The notes: generated by a model from the sequence alone, not told the origin. Counted from the first letter of the stretch, positions 18,704-28,381 are shown. The stretch: 64,000 bases of DNA from Oceanimonas baumannii (GCF_002245495.1 NZ_NQJF01000007.1:124001-188000), one strand, 5' to 3'. Numbers and translations: made by a program.

Positions 18704-19876
18704 ATGCAGGCCTGGGATGTAATAGTGATCGGTGCCGGTGCCGCCGGTCTGATGTGTGCCGCCGAGGCCGGCAAACGGGGTCGGCGGGTGCTGGTGCTGG
18801 ATCATGGCAAGCGTATCGGGCGCAAGATACTGATGTCGGGCGGCGGACGCTGCAATTTCACCAATTACCATGTGGAGCCCGGTGCCTACCTGTGCAGCAA
18901 CCCCCATTTCGTCAAGTCGGCCCTGGCCCGCTACACCCAGTGGGACTTTATCGCCCTGGTCGACAAGCACGGCATTCCTTACCACGAAAAGACCCTGGGC
19001 CAGCTGTTTTGCGATGATTCGGCCCAGGACATCGTCGACCTGCTGGTGGCGGAGTGCGAGACCGCTGGTGTGACCATACGGCTCAGGGCCGAGATCCTGG
19101 ATGTGGACCGGCTGGGCGATGGTTTTCGGGTTGCTACCGCCGGTGACGAACTCAGCTGTCAGTCGCTGGTAGTGGCCACCGGTGGTCTGTCTATGCCCAA
19201 GATTGGCGCCACACCATTCGGTTACCGGCTGGCCGAGCAGTTTGGCCTCAAGGTATTGCCGACCCGAGCCGGGCTGGTGCCTTTTACCCTGCAGCCGGAA
19301 GACAAGCAGACCCTTGAGCCGCTGTCCGGCGTCAGTCTGCCGGTGGTGGCGGAAAGCGAGGACGGCACCCGCTTTGCGGAAAGCCTGCTGTTTACCCACA
19401 GAGGCGTTTCCGGTCCGGCGGTACTGCAGGTCTCGTCTTACTGGCAGGCGGGTGAGCGGGTGTGTTTTGAGCTGCTGCCGGCGGGCAGCCTGACCCAGGC
19501 AGTGGCCGAGAGCCCCAACCAGGAGCTGAAAACCTGGCTGTCCCGGCAGTTGCCCAAGCGGCTGGTGGAGGCTTTGCTGGCGCGGGGGGAGCTGACCAGC
19601 AAGCCGCTGAAGCAATACACGGCCAAAGAGCTGGCTGCGGCCGAGCGGCTGCTGGCGGCCTGGCCGCTGCAACCCGGTGGCACCGAAGGCTACCGCACCG
19701 CCGAGGTGACCCTGGGCGGGGTGGACACCGATGAGTTGTCGTCCAAAACCATGGCGGCAAAAAAGGTGCCCAACCTCTATTTTATCGGTGAGGTGATGGA
19801 CGTGACCGGCTGGCTGGGGGGATATAACTTTCAGTGGGCCTGGAGTTCCGGCTGGGTAGCCGGTCAGGTGGTGTAA
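18704..19876 (+). CDS. NAD(P)/FAD-dependent oxidoreductase, HI0933/YhiN family
   Basis: 390-residue flavoprotein. The FAD Rossmann motif VIGAGAAGLMCAAEAGKRG is at 6-24, the family signature LMSGGGRCNFTN near 46-57, and a second nucleotide-binding segment VVATGGLSMPKIG near 158-170. The C-terminal GEVMDVTGWLGGYNFQWAWS segment is characteristic of HI0933-like proteins. The reaction is not established for the family. It is a single gene with AGGAAAC upstream of the ATG. It converges on trpB, with a long hairpin between. Confidence 0.93.
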   Translation: MQAWDVIVIGAGAAGLMCAAEAGKRGRRVLVLDHGKRIGRKILMSGGGRCNFTNYHVEPGAYLCSNPHFVKSALARYTQWDFIALVDKHGIPYHEKTLGQLFCDDSAQDIVDLLVAECETAGVTIRLRAEILDVDRLGDGFRVATAGDELSCQSLVVATGGLSMPKIGATPFGYRLAEQFGLKVLPTRAGLVPFTLQPEDKQTLEPLSGVSLPVVAESEDGTRFAESLLFTHRGVSGPAVLQVSSYWQAGERVCFELLPAGSLTQAVAESPNQELKTWLSRQLPKRLVEALLARGELTSKPLKQYTAKELAAAERLLAAWPLQPGGTEGYRTAEVTLGGVDTDELSSKTMAAKKVPNLYFIGEVMDVTGWLGGYNFQWAWSSGWVAGQVV

Positions 19877-19911
19877 AAATGGTGTGTCTGTCAGCCCGCT
19901 GCAAATCGGCT

Positions 19912-19957
19912 AAAGGGGCCGCTCCCGGCACAGCGGGTGTGGGGAGCGGTTCCCTTT
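19912..19957. terminator. Long hairpin between convergent YhiN-like and trpB genes
   Basis: AAAGGG-CCGCTCCC pairs with GGGAGCGG-CCCTTT across a 15-nt loop, with small bulges near the middle of the stem. The symmetric A/T flanks let it work in both directions. There is no long T run, so efficiency is uncertain. Confidence 0.6.
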
Positions 19958-19990
19958 GACCTTCCTGAGCGGAAGGGACAGCGGGCGTTA

Positions 19991-21187
19991 TTACAGCCCC
20001 AGTTTGCGGCAGACGAAGTCCAGATCCTTATCGCCCCGGCCGCTGAGGTTGACCAGAATGACTTTGTCCTGACCCAGTGTCGGTGCCAGTTTGATGGCCT
20101 GAGCTACGGCGTGGGCGCTTTCCAGTGCCGGAATAATGCCCTCGGTACGGGACAGGGTCATAAAGGCGTCGAGGCATTCCTGATCGGTGATGCTTTCGTA
20201 TTCCACCCGGCCCATTTCCTTCAGATAGCTGTGCTGGGGACCCACGCCCGGATAATCCAGACCGGAGGCGATGGAGTGCACCGGCAGTGGTTCGCCGTTT
20301 TCATCCTGCAGCACGTGGCAGCGGAAACCGTGGATCACGCCGGGGGTGCCCAGGCTCATGGTAGCGGCATGATCCGGGGTATCGAGGCCCTTGCCACCGG
20401 GCTCTACGCCCACGATACGTACCGACTGATCATTGAGGAAGGCATCGAACAGTCCCATGGCATTGGAGCCACCGCCCACGCAGGCCATAATGATGTCCGG
20501 CAGCTCGCCAGTCAGCGCCTGTATCTGCTCCCGGGCTTCCTTACCGATGACTTTCTGAAAATCCCGCACCATCATGGGGAAGGGATGAGGACCCACGACC
20601 GAGCCGATGGCGTAGATATAGTCAGTAGGGTTTTTCAGGTATTCCTCAAAGGCACTGTCAACGGCGTCCTTCAGGGTCGCAGTGCCCCGGGTGACCGGGA
20701 CCAGGGTGCAGCCCAGAATCTTCATGCGCATCACATTGGGATGCTCTTTTTCGATATCTACCTGACCCATGTGAATTTCACAGGGAATACCTACCAGGGC
20801 GCAGGCGGTGGCCAGGGCCACACCATGCTGGCCGGCACCGGTCTCGGCGATCACCTTTTTTTTGCCCATAAAGCGGGCCAGCAGGGCTTCGCCCAGGCAG
20901 TGGTTGATCTTGTGGGCACCGGTATGGTTGAGATCTTCCCGCTTCAGGTAAATTTGTGCGCCGCCCAGTTGTTCGCTCAGGCGCTCGCAGTGATACACCG
21001 GGCTGGGCCGGCCCACGAAGTGGGTCAGCAGCCGCTGCAGTTCTTGCTGAAAATCTTCGCGCTGGCAGATTTCCTGATAGGCCAGGGTAATGTCGTCCAT
21101 GGCGCGCTTCAGCTCTGGGGGAATTTCGGAGCCGCCAAATTCGCCGAAATAGCCCTCGGCATTGGGCATGTTTTGCTGGTAGTCCAC
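19991..21187 (-). CDS. trpB: Stand-alone tryptophan synthase beta chain
   Basis: PLP enzyme that joins indole and serine to give tryptophan, 398 residues. The PLP lysine is K93 in NHTGAHK. The catalytic glutamate is E115 in AETGAGQHG. The phosphate loop GGGSNAMG near 235 and the closing [12 protein letters not shown] are intact, so it should be active. It differs from E. coli TrpB in several conserved stretches ([17 protein letters not shown] against GMYVPQIL). No trpA, trpC or trp operon is near. It may be a second, indole-salvaging TrpB. ATG 21187 or ATG 21169 may be the start. Confidence 0.88.
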   Translation of the reverse strand: MDYQQNMPNAEGYFGEFGGSEIPPELKRAMDDITLAYQEICQREDFQQELQRLLTHFVGRPSPVYHCERLSEQLGGAQIYLKREDLNHTGAHKINHCLGEALLARFMGKKKVIAETGAGQHGVALATACALVGIPCEIHMGQVDIEKEHPNVMRMKILGCTLVPVTRGTATLKDAVDSAFEEYLKNPTDYIYAIGSVVGPHPFPMMVRDFQKVIGKEAREQIQALTGELPDIIMACVGGGSNAMGLFDAFLNDQSVRIVGVEPGGKGLDTPDHAATMSLGTPGVIHGFRCHVLQDENGEPLPVHSIASGLDYPGVGPQHSYLKEMGRVEYESITDQECLDAFMTLSRTEGIIPALESAHAVAQAIKLAPTLGQDKVILVNLSGRGDKDLDFVCRKLGL

Positions 21188-21325
21188 ACTGCTTCCTTAT
21201 GCGGTCAACGGGCCGGAATGGCCACCGGAAAAGAAAGAGCAGCATAACAGTGGCCAAAGGACGAATCCATTGGCCCGTGATGAGGGGAAGGCTGCCCCGG
21301 CCGAGGCCGAGCCGGGTTGAAAGGA

Positions 21326-22204
21326 TCAGACGATATCCAGCGGGGTTTTGCGGGCGGGGGCCGGAAAAGCGGCGTCCAGCCGGTGCAGGATGTCGTCGCT
21401 CAGCTGAAGCCGGATCGCTTCGGCGTTTTGCTGCACGTGTTCGGGTTGTACCGCTTTGGGGATGGCGATGATATCGCGCCGGCCGTTCACCGGACGAATG
21501 CTCCAGGCCAGCAGCAGCTGGGCCACGGTAACGCCGAGATCTCCGGCGATGGCCTGCAGTTCGGGGTTCCCGAACATCTCCCGGCGCAGCCGGCCGCCCT
21601 GGGCTAGCGGACAATAAGCCATGGTGGGCAGGCCCTGCTCCCGCTGCCAGGGCAGCAGGGAGTATTCTATGCCCCGGGAACCCAGGTGGTACAGTACCTG
21701 GTTGATGGCACACTGATCGCCGCCGTTGGTGTAAGCCAGCTCCTGCATCTCGTCCAGATCACAGTTGGATACACCAAAGCGCTTAATCTTGCCGTCGGCC
21801 TGCAGTTGTTCAAAGGCTTCCAGGGTTTCGTCCAGTGGAATGCTGCCGGGCCAGTGCAGCAGGTAGAGATCGAGATAATCGGTACCCAGGCGTTTCAGGC
21901 TGGCTTCGCAGGCGGCGATGGCGCTGTGGCGGCCGGCATTCCAGGGGTAAACTTTGGACACCAGAAACGCTTCATCGCGGCGGCCTTTCAGGGCTGCGCC
22001 CACCACTTCTTCGGCACCGCCATCGGCGTACATTTCGGCGGTATCAATCAGGCTGAGGCCCAGATCCAGCCCCTGTTGCAGCGCTTTTATTTCGGCATGA
22101 CGGGGGTTGAGCCCTTCCCCCATATACCAGGTTCCCTGACCGATGGCCGGCAGGGTGACGGCGGGCAGGCCGGCAGTGGCCCTGAGTGTGACAGTGGTGT
22201 CCAT
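21326..22204 (-). CDS. Aldo/keto reductase
   Basis: NADPH-dependent carbonyl reductase fold, 292 residues. The catalytic tetrad is visible as D54 and Y59 (LIDTAEMYADG), K84 (LVSKVYP) and H117 (LLHWPG). The segment GVSNCDLDEM and a C-terminal AIPKAVQPEHVQQNA cofactor-binding part are also conserved. It resembles the YeaE/DkgA-type methylglyoxal and aldehyde reductases. A perfect 17-bp palindrome 17 bases before the start suggests repressor control. It reads in the same direction as trpB with about 138 bases between. Confidence 0.92.
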   Translation of the reverse strand: MDTTVTLRATAGLPAVTLPAIGQGTWYMGEGLNPRHAEIKALQQGLDLGLSLIDTAEMYADGGAEEVVGAALKGRRDEAFLVSKVYPWNAGRHSAIAACEASLKRLGTDYLDLYLLHWPGSIPLDETLEAFEQLQADGKIKRFGVSNCDLDEMQELAYTNGGDQCAINQVLYHLGSRGIEYSLLPWQREQGLPTMAYCPLAQGGRLRREMFGNPELQAIAGDLGVTVAQLLLAWSIRPVNGRRDIIAIPKAVQPEHVQQNAEAIRLQLSDDILHRLDAAFPAPARKTPLDIV

Positions 22205-22221
22205 GCTTGCCTCTCATTTTA

Positions 22222-22238
22222 ATGGAAACAGTTTCCAT
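22222..22238. promoter_or_regulatory. Perfect 17-bp palindrome upstream of aldo/keto reductase
   Basis: ATGGAAAC-A-GTTTCCAT is perfect over 8 bp on each side of one central base, and begins 18 bases upstream of the start codon. It looks like an operator for a TetR- or LacI-type dimer. No candidate regulator gene is adjacent. Confidence 0.65.
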
Positions 22239-22347
22239 AATATGGTGGAGCAGCTGGCGTCGCATTGCAATATGCTCAGGCTTGCCTTTGCGTGCACTTT
22301 ACTCTTAACTCGGTCTGAGCCATGAACCATCATGCAAGGAGCGGCAT

Positions 22348-22668
22348 ATGTCGTTTAATGCACATATTGACGAGCGGGCCCTGGTACGGCGTCACCTTAA
22401 ACTGGATCATCTTAACCAATTGCAAATAGAGAAAATGGCCCGGGCGTTTGATGCCGAGCCTGGTGTGGCCAAAGTGGTGGTACGAAAACAGTGGCTGGAT
22501 ATTGACTACGACGCCGGCCTGCTGACCCTGGACAGGGTCATTGAATTGCTGGAAGCGTATGGTGGTGAGTTGTCTGATGATTGGTGGACAGCCTTCAAAG
22601 CACACTGGTATCGCAAACGGGAAGAAAAGTTACGTGCTCGCCTGGCCCGGGAAGAAGAGAAAAAATAA
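22348..22668 (+). CDS. Hypothetical protein, HMA/ferredoxin-fold-like
   Basis: A 106-residue soluble protein that I do not recognise by name. The middle part (about 25-75), with IEKMARAFDAEPGVAKVVVR, a following short strand and LLTLDRVIELLEAYGGEL, has the spacing of a heavy-metal-associated beta-alpha-beta-beta-alpha-beta domain. It lacks the CxxC metal site. The C-terminus (about 85-106) is very basic and acidic and helical. A GGAGC site precedes the ATG. It lies 94 bases ahead of the TRAP receptor gene on the same strand, so co-transcription is possible. Function unknown. Confidence 0.7.
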   Translation: MSFNAHIDERALVRRHLKLDHLNQLQIEKMARAFDAEPGVAKVVVRKQWLDIDYDAGLLTLDRVIELLEAYGGELSDDWWTAFKAHWYRKREEKLRARLAREEEKK

Positions 22669-22762
22669 TTCACTGCACCGGACAGTAAACCCCAACCTGT
22701 ATCAAGATCTGCTGCCGCTTTTTTGGTTAGTCTGGCCGAAATACTGTAATAAAGGCGTGTTA

Positions 22763-23785
22763 ATGGAATATAACCCCTCATTTTTTAGATGTGCCAGCAT
22801 GGCGATATTACTGCTGTTATTGTTTTTACCGGCTGCCGGCCTGGCACAGGTGCCGGTGTTACGTATTTCTGCCGAAAATACTGATGACCATGTACAGACC
22901 CGGGCCATTGCCCGTTTTGCCGATCAAGTGCAACGCACTGGCAAGGGGAGGATTGAAGTACGTTTTTACCACAGTGCGCGGTTATTTCGTGATCGGGATG
23001 TGATTGCTGCCCTGACCAGCGGCAAGGTGGAAATGGCGGTGCCGGGCATGTGGCAGCTGGATCGGTATGTGCCTGATACCGGCCTGTACATGCTGCCGCT
23101 GTTTTATGGGTTGCCGGCCGCAACACACTACCGGGTGCGTGACGGAGGCATAGGCCTTGAGGTGAACCGCCGCATTGAGCAGAACCTGAATGTCAAAGTG
23201 CCCGGGCGTTGGCTGGATCTGGGGCATGCTCATCTCTATTTCACCGGTACGCAGGTCACCAGCCATAAGCAGCTGACCGGTCTGCGTATCCGTATTCCCG
23301 GCGGTGCGGCCAACCGGGGCCGGCTTGATGCATTCAGGGCCGATCCCGTGGTCATCCCCTGGCCTGATTTGCCCAACGCCCTGGACAAAGGAAAGATACA
23401 GGGAGTGCTGACGACTCACGAAACCGTCCGTAGCGCCGCCTTATGGACCAAAGGAATTCGTTACGGCTTTGAAGACCGGGAATATTTTGCCCAGTATGTG
23501 CCCATGATCAATGCTCGTTTCTGGCAGTCTCTGTCTGTCGAGCTGCAGCAATTGCTCATCAGTGCCTGGGAGCAGGTGGTCAGCCGCCAGCGCGAGGAAG
23601 CGGCCGCGGCGCAGCAACAGGCCCGGGAAATACTGCAGGAGAATGGCATTGAAATCATTACCCCTGATGAGGCCACCCTGGCTGAATGGCGGCGTGTAGC
23701 CCGCCGGCTGGAGCCCGCCATTATCAGGGAGCTGAATATTGATACCAGGCTGGTTCGGCAGGCAGAAAGCGTGGTCACCGATTGA
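22763..23785 (+). CDS. TRAP-type (DctP family) periplasmic solute receptor
   Basis: 340 residues. An N-terminal signal peptide (about 1-28, hydrophobic core LLLLLFLPAAGLA) is followed by a mature domain with the DctP pattern: an FADQVQRTGKGRIEVRFY segment near 50, GKVEMAVPGMWQL near 90 and LTGLRIRIP near 172-180. The last contains the arginine that usually contacts a ligand carboxylate. No DctQ or DctM membrane genes are present. Instead the stop codon overlaps the start of a membrane PAS-GGDEF gene (TGATG), so the receptor probably serves as a sensor input. I chose the ATG at 22763 because it gives a proper signal peptide; the frame stays open further upstream. Confidence 0.88.
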   Translation: MEYNPSFFRCASMAILLLLLFLPAAGLAQVPVLRISAENTDDHVQTRAIARFADQVQRTGKGRIEVRFYHSARLFRDRDVIAALTSGKVEMAVPGMWQLDRYVPDTGLYMLPLFYGLPAATHYRVRDGGIGLEVNRRIEQNLNVKVPGRWLDLGHAHLYFTGTQVTSHKQLTGLRIRIPGGAANRGRLDAFRADPVVIPWPDLPNALDKGKIQGVLTTHETVRSAALWTKGIRYGFEDREYFAQYVPMINARFWQSLSVELQQLLISAWEQVVSRQREEAAAAQQQAREILQENGIEIITPDEATLAEWRRVARRLEPAIIRELNIDTRLVRQAESVVTD

Positions 23786-26355
23786 TGCTGAGTCGTCCTT
23801 TTCATTTTCCTGTTTCCAGCCGGTCGCTGAACAGCCGTTTAATCCGCACCATCGTGCTGGGGGCGGTGTTGCTGCTGGCTCTGATGACGATCATTCTGGG
23901 GCAGGGGATTTATCTGGATTACCGTCATACCCTGAACAGTGCCGGCGAACGTCTGCAAACCCAGTTGCGTGCCTTTGGCAGTGCGGCAGATATTGCTCTG
24001 CTCTCGGCAGAGCATGCCGTTAATAATACCCGGCACGAACTGGAAACAGACCTCAATTCCCGCTTGTCTCCCCTTGAGCTGCACCGGCTGTTGCTGCGTA
24101 CCCTGGCGCAGGCACCGTCACTGAGCCAGCTGGCATTCTATGATGCCAGCGGGCAACTGGTGGCCGCTGCAGGCGAAGGGGGGCACCAGCAGCAGGCGGC
24201 TCCGGCCTGGGTAAACAAGGGATTGCTGGCCGGAAGCCGGTCTTTTACCGGGATTGAAAACGGACAGCTGGGCGTGGCAGGGCGGGTGGATGCTCAGACT
24301 ACAGGTGCAGGTGGGGTGTTGCTGGCGGTACTGGATAAGGAGCGGATTGCGACCGAGCTGGAAAGCGGGGATGGCTTTGGTGAACAGCAGCTGATGTTGC
24401 TGGATAACAGTCATCATCCTGTGCTGATCTCGGGGGAGGAGCGGCACCAGCAGGCCTTGCTGCATAAGCTGAGACCGCAGCAGGCATCCGGAGAGTTTGC
24501 TGCTTTTGGTACCCGGCTGGTGCTGGGGCAAGACTATTTGTTTGCGGTGCGTCAGCTGAGTCAGCAGCCCATCCGGGTCTTTGCCGCCATTGAACGCCGC
24601 CTGGTGCTGCAGAGCTGGCGGATGCGCGGGGCGATCAGCGTGGTGTGTCTGCTGGTGGTATTGGTGTTGTCAGCGGTGTTTTTACGGCAATGGCGTAGCA
24701 GCAGCTTACGGGAACGTCAGGCGGTCAATGATCTGGCCCACTTGCATCAGGCTATCGAGCAAATGCCTTCATCGATTGTGATCACCGATCTTGAGCGGCG
24801 CATTATTTACGTTAATCCGGCGTTTATTGAGCATACCGGCTACACCCGGGACGACGTGCTGGGGATGAAGCCGAAAATGCTGTCATCGGGGCGGACGCCG
24901 GCAGCCACGTACCGCGCCCTGTGGCGGAAGTTGAAGCGGGAGCAGCCCTGGCAGGGTGAATTTATCAATCGCATGCGTGATGGCAGCGAGCGCATTGAAA
25001 ACGTGATGATTACGCCGGTACGTGATGTGGATGGCAGCATTGCCAGTTATTTTGCGATCAGTCAGGACATCACCGAGCAGCATGAGGCTGAAGTCAGGCT
25101 GTTGCGCTACCGGGAAATTGTGAATGCCGCCGATGAGCTGATGGCGCTGGTGGGCACCGACTATCGCTATTTACAGGTGAATAATCGCTATGTTGAATAT
25201 CACCACAGAGCCCATGCTCAGATAGAGGGGCATGCCCTGTGGGAACTGTATGGTGACACCGTATTTCAGGAGCGTATGAAACCCTGGTTCGATGGTGCCA
25301 TGCGCGGGAGTGCGTTTTCGGCGGAAGAATGGCTGGAATTCGGTGGTAGAGGCTGGCGTTTTTGCCGGATAAGCGGGCACCCGGTTAATGACAGCAAGGG
25401 TGAAGTGGAAAGTGTGGCCATGAATATTGCCGATCTCACCGAGCGCAAGCAGATGGAAGAAGCATTGCGGACCAGTGAACAGCGTTTCCGGATATTGACA
25501 GAGTTCTCTCCCTTTGGGGTCTTTGAAGCCGATGCGGATGGCAAACATATTTATTTCAATCGTTATTACAGTGACTTGCTGGGGCAAAGCACGGAAAGCC
25601 TGATGGGAGATGGCTGGACGAATGCATTGCATGCGGATGACAAAGACAGGGTATTAGCCAGCTGGCACAAGGCGGTATCCGGCAAACAGCAGCAATGGCA
25701 ATGCGAAGGGCGTTTTTTAAGTGCCGACGGCAAGCCACGCTGGTTCCGCCTTGCCGCCCGGCGGTTTGATGGTGCCGCCGCCGGCGACATTCGTTATATC
25801 GGCATGGCCGTCGACATTACCGAGCAGATGGAACATCGCAGTATTCTTGAACAAAAAAACCGTGAGCTGGAACGGGTATCCACCACGGATGCGTTGACCG
25901 GGCTTGCCAACCGGGGACGCATTGAACAGTCACTGGCGCAGGAAATTCACCGTTATCAGCGTTACGGAACCGGTTTTGGTCTGGTGATGCTGGATGTGGA
26001 TCATTTCAAAGAGGTGAATGATACCTGCGGCCATGCGGTTGGAGATCAGGTATTGCGCCGGCTTGCCGGGCTGATGCGTGAACACACCCGGTTAAGCGAC
26101 TGTCCCGGGCGCTGGGGCGGTGAGGAGTTTCTGATTATCTGCCCCAATACCGACCTGCAGGGCGTACACGCGCTGGCAGAAATGCTGCGTCAGCGTATTG
26201 AACAGGAGCCGTTCCCGGTGATCGGCCGGCGCACCTGCAGTTTTGGCGTGACCGTGATCGGCCCTGGCGATCAGGCCAAAGAAATGCTGGTGCGTGCCGA
26301 TGAGGCCCTGTACCGGGCCAAGCGCAACGGCCGCAACCGGGTGGAAGTGGCCTGA
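23785..26355 (+). CDS. Membrane PAS-PAS-PAS-GGDEF diguanylate cyclase
   Basis: 856 residues. Membrane helix at about 22-42, periplasmic region about 45-275 (Cache-like length), second helix about 282-303, three PAS-type domains (about 318-435, 440-565 and 570-690), then GGDEF. The active-site motif is GGEEF at 778-782 and the family opening [12 protein letters not shown] is intact, so cyclase activity is likely. No EAL domain. The start ATG shares one base with the receptor stop codon; a TTG one codon earlier is also open. Co-translation with the periplasmic receptor suggests that the extracytoplasmic domain reads ligand occupancy. Converges with murQ. Confidence 0.92.
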   Translation: MLSRPFHFPVSSRSLNSRLIRTIVLGAVLLLALMTIILGQGIYLDYRHTLNSAGERLQTQLRAFGSAADIALLSAEHAVNNTRHELETDLNSRLSPLELHRLLLRTLAQAPSLSQLAFYDASGQLVAAAGEGGHQQQAAPAWVNKGLLAGSRSFTGIENGQLGVAGRVDAQTTGAGGVLLAVLDKERIATELESGDGFGEQQLMLLDNSHHPVLISGEERHQQALLHKLRPQQASGEFAAFGTRLVLGQDYLFAVRQLSQQPIRVFAAIERRLVLQSWRMRGAISVVCLLVVLVLSAVFLRQWRSSSLRERQAVNDLAHLHQAIEQMPSSIVITDLERRIIYVNPAFIEHTGYTRDDVLGMKPKMLSSGRTPAATYRALWRKLKREQPWQGEFINRMRDGSERIENVMITPVRDVDGSIASYFAISQDITEQHEAEVRLLRYREIVNAADELMALVGTDYRYLQVNNRYVEYHHRAHAQIEGHALWELYGDTVFQERMKPWFDGAMRGSAFSAEEWLEFGGRGWRFCRISGHPVNDSKGEVESVAMNIADLTERKQMEEALRTSEQRFRILTEFSPFGVFEADADGKHIYFNRYYSDLLGQSTESLMGDGWTNALHADDKDRVLASWHKAVSGKQQQWQCEGRFLSADGKPRWFRLAARRFDGAAAGDIRYIGMAVDITEQMEHRSILEQKNRELERVSTTDALTGLANRGRIEQSLAQEIHRYQRYGTGFGLVMLDVDHFKEVNDTCGHAVGDQVLRRLAGLMREHTRLSDCPGRWGGEEFLIICPNTDLQGVHALAEMLRQRIEQEPFPVIGRRTCSFGVTVIGPGDQAKEMLVRADEALYRAKRNGRNRVEVA

Positions 26356-26361
26356 GCGTTG

Positions 26362-27270
26362 TTACAGTGCCTGGCGCAGCACGTCCTGGTGCTGCTGCAA
26401 CCGCGCGCGGGCTTCCGTAGCATTCAGGCCCGCCAGTAACATCAGGATGGCTGGTTTTACCTCGTTATTGGCAGCGGCCAGGGCCCGCGCCGCGGTGCTT
26501 TCATTCTCGCCGGTGGCCTGCATCACAATGCGAATGGCGCGAGCTTCAAGCTTGTGGTTGCTGGCATGCAAATCCACCATCAGGTTCTGATAGACCTTGC
26601 CGAGGCGGATCATGGCCGCCGTGCTCAGCATGTTCAGTACCAGTTTCTGGGCCGTGCCTGCTTTAAGCCGGGTAGAGCCGGTAATGACCTCCGGGCCCAC
26701 CTCCGGCTCAATGGCTATGTCTGCTTCCTGACCAATGACCGAGCCGGCATTGCAGGCCAGAGCAACGGTGCCGGCACCCAGCCGGCGTGCATAGCGCAGC
26801 CCTCCAACCACATAGGGGGTGCGGCCTGAGGCGGCAATGCCGACCACCACATCCTTGTTGGTCAGGTTAATCTGGTGCAGATCCTGCTCGCCCTGCTGCG
26901 TATTGTCTTCCGCCCCTTCCTGTGCAGTAAACATGGCGGCCTCACCACCGGCGATCAGACCCAGCACCATACCGTGAGGCACGCTGAAAGTGGGTGGGCA
27001 TTCGGATGCATCCAGTACTCCCAGCCGGCCACTGGTACCGGCACCGGTATAAATCAGCCGGCCGCCACGGCGCAGCGCAGCTTCAATCAGTTCCACGGCG
27101 GCGGCAATGGCCGGCAGTACCTTCTCCACGGCGTCCGGAACGGCTTTATCCTGCTGGTTAATCAGCGTGACAATGTCCAACGCGCTTTTAGTATCGATAT
27201 CCAGGGTGTCCGGATTGCGGCCTTCCGAGGCCAGACGGGCCAGATCCTGCAGTAGGGGATTTTTCGGCAT
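26362..27270 (-). CDS. murQ: N-acetylmuramic acid 6-phosphate etherase
   Basis: 302 residues (E. coli MurQ 298). It cleaves the lactyl ether of MurNAc-6-phosphate to give GlcNAc-6-phosphate in cell-wall recycling. The SIS domain with [22 protein letters not shown] near 60-82 and the [17 protein letters not shown] segment near 148-164 are typical. The start is the ATG at 27270, ten bases after the anmK stop; the upstream frame is the shadow of anmK. Together with AnmK it forms the last steps of anhydro-MurNAc salvage. The neighbouring DGC gene ends only 6 bases away on the other strand. Confidence 0.96.
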   Translation of the reverse strand: MPKNPLLQDLARLASEGRNPDTLDIDTKSALDIVTLINQQDKAVPDAVEKVLPAIAAAVELIEAALRRGGRLIYTGAGTSGRLGVLDASECPPTFSVPHGMVLGLIAGGEAAMFTAQEGAEDNTQQGEQDLHQINLTNKDVVVGIAASGRTPYVVGGLRYARRLGAGTVALACNAGSVIGQEADIAIEPEVGPEVITGSTRLKAGTAQKLVLNMLSTAAMIRLGKVYQNLMVDLHASNHKLEARAIRIVMQATGENESTAARALAAANNEVKPAILMLLAGLNATEARARLQQHQDVLRQAL

Positions 27271-27280
27271 AAGAGTCTCT

Positions 27281-28381
27281 TCAATCAGGAAAGTGAACCG
27301 CACCCAGCACCGCCGGGCGGGTGGCCCCGGTGGTCTCGGGCAGATTGCCCGGCAGCCGGTGCAAAGTCTGGTGCGCGAGCCAGGCAAAGGCCATGGCCTC
27401 CATGGCATCCATATCCACCCCGGCCTGGGTGGTAGTGGCGACTTGCCAGCCGGGCAGCAAGGCTGCAAGGCGATCCATTAGCAGCGGATTATGCCCGCCG
27501 CCGCCGCATACCAGCAGCTCGCCGGCAGTCAGGGGGGGCACCTGCTGCGCAATGGCGGCTGCAGTAAACTCTGCCAGCGTGGCCTGCACATCGGCCACGG
27601 CTTCGTGCCCGGCAAGGTGAGCCTGCAGCCAGGCTTCGTTAAATAGTTCCCGGCCGGTACTTTTGGGAGCGGGCAGGGCCAGCCAGGGCTCATTCATCAG
27701 CCGGGCCAGCAGGTCGGGCAGCACACGACCTGTTTGTGCCAGTGCGGCGTCTTTGTCGAACCGGGCACCGGTATGTTGCCGGCACCAGAGATCCATCAGC
27801 ATATTGCCCGGCCCTACGTCGTAGCCCTGTACCGGCCGGCCCGGGGCTAGTACGGTAATATTGGCAATGCCGCCGATATTGACCACCACCCGCAGCCGTT
27901 CGGGGTGACCCAGCACCTGCTGGTGAAAAGCGGGTACCAGAGGGGCCCCCTGACCGCCCAGCGCCATGTCCTTACGGCGAAAATCGGTGACGGTGGTAAT
28001 GCCGGTGAGAGCGGCAATCCGGTTGCCGTCTCCCAGTTGCAGAGAAAACGGCAGCCCGGCATCGGGCTGGTGCCACACCGTCTGGCCATGGCAGCCAATG
28101 GCGAGAATATCACTGGCCTGCATGCTTGTGTTGGCCAGTAATTGCATGGTGGCATCGGCATAGGCCTGACCCAGAGCAATATCCAGCTCTCCCCAGGCTT
28201 GTGCGGTAATGGCCGCGCCGCTGGCGAGCGCCAGCAGTCGCTCACGCAGAAGGGGTTCTATTGGGGCACTGGCGCTGCCCTTCAGCTCGATACGACGTCC
28301 GTCGGTGGCCACCAGAACGGCATCGATGCCATCCAGGCTGGTACCGGACATGATACCGATATAATGCTCTGTGTCGCGCAT
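27281..28381 (-). CDS. anmK: Anhydro-N-acetylmuramic acid kinase
   Basis: 366 residues (E. coli 369). It phosphorylates and hydrates 1,6-anhydro-MurNAc released from peptidoglycan, giving MurNAc-6-phosphate for MurQ. The N-terminal ATPase motif [17 protein letters not shown], the [18 protein letters not shown] segment and a [13 protein letters not shown] stretch are all present. First gene of the anmK-murQ pair, with 10 bases between. No murP or other transporter is adjacent, so the substrate presumably comes through AmpG elsewhere. Confidence 0.96.
   Translation of the reverse strand: MRDTEHYIGIMSGTSLDGIDAVLVATDGRRIELKGSASAPIEPLLRERLLALASGAAITAQAWGELDIALGQAYADATMQLLANTSMQASDILAIGCHGQTVWHQPDAGLPFSLQLGDGNRIAALTGITTVTDFRRKDMALGGQGAPLVPAFHQQVLGHPERLRVVVNIGGIANITVLAPGRPVQGYDVGPGNMLMDLWCRQHTGARFDKDAALAQTGRVLPDLLARLMNEPWLALPAPKSTGRELFNEAWLQAHLAGHEAVADVQATLAEFTAAAIAQQVPPLTAGELLVCGGGGHNPLLMDRLAALLPGWQVATTTQAGVDMDAMEAMAFAWLAHQTLHRLPGNLPETTGATRPAVLGAVHFPD

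Noticed and set aside
19937-21247. 436-codon open frame on the plus strand opposite trpB
   Set aside because: Antisense to an intact trpB; its protein resembles no family and covers the real gene almost exactly.
21188-21247. Possible leader peptide (MLLFLFRWPFRP) upstream of trpB
   Set aside because: Only one tryptophan codon and no attenuator hairpin with a T run; does not support trp-type attenuation.
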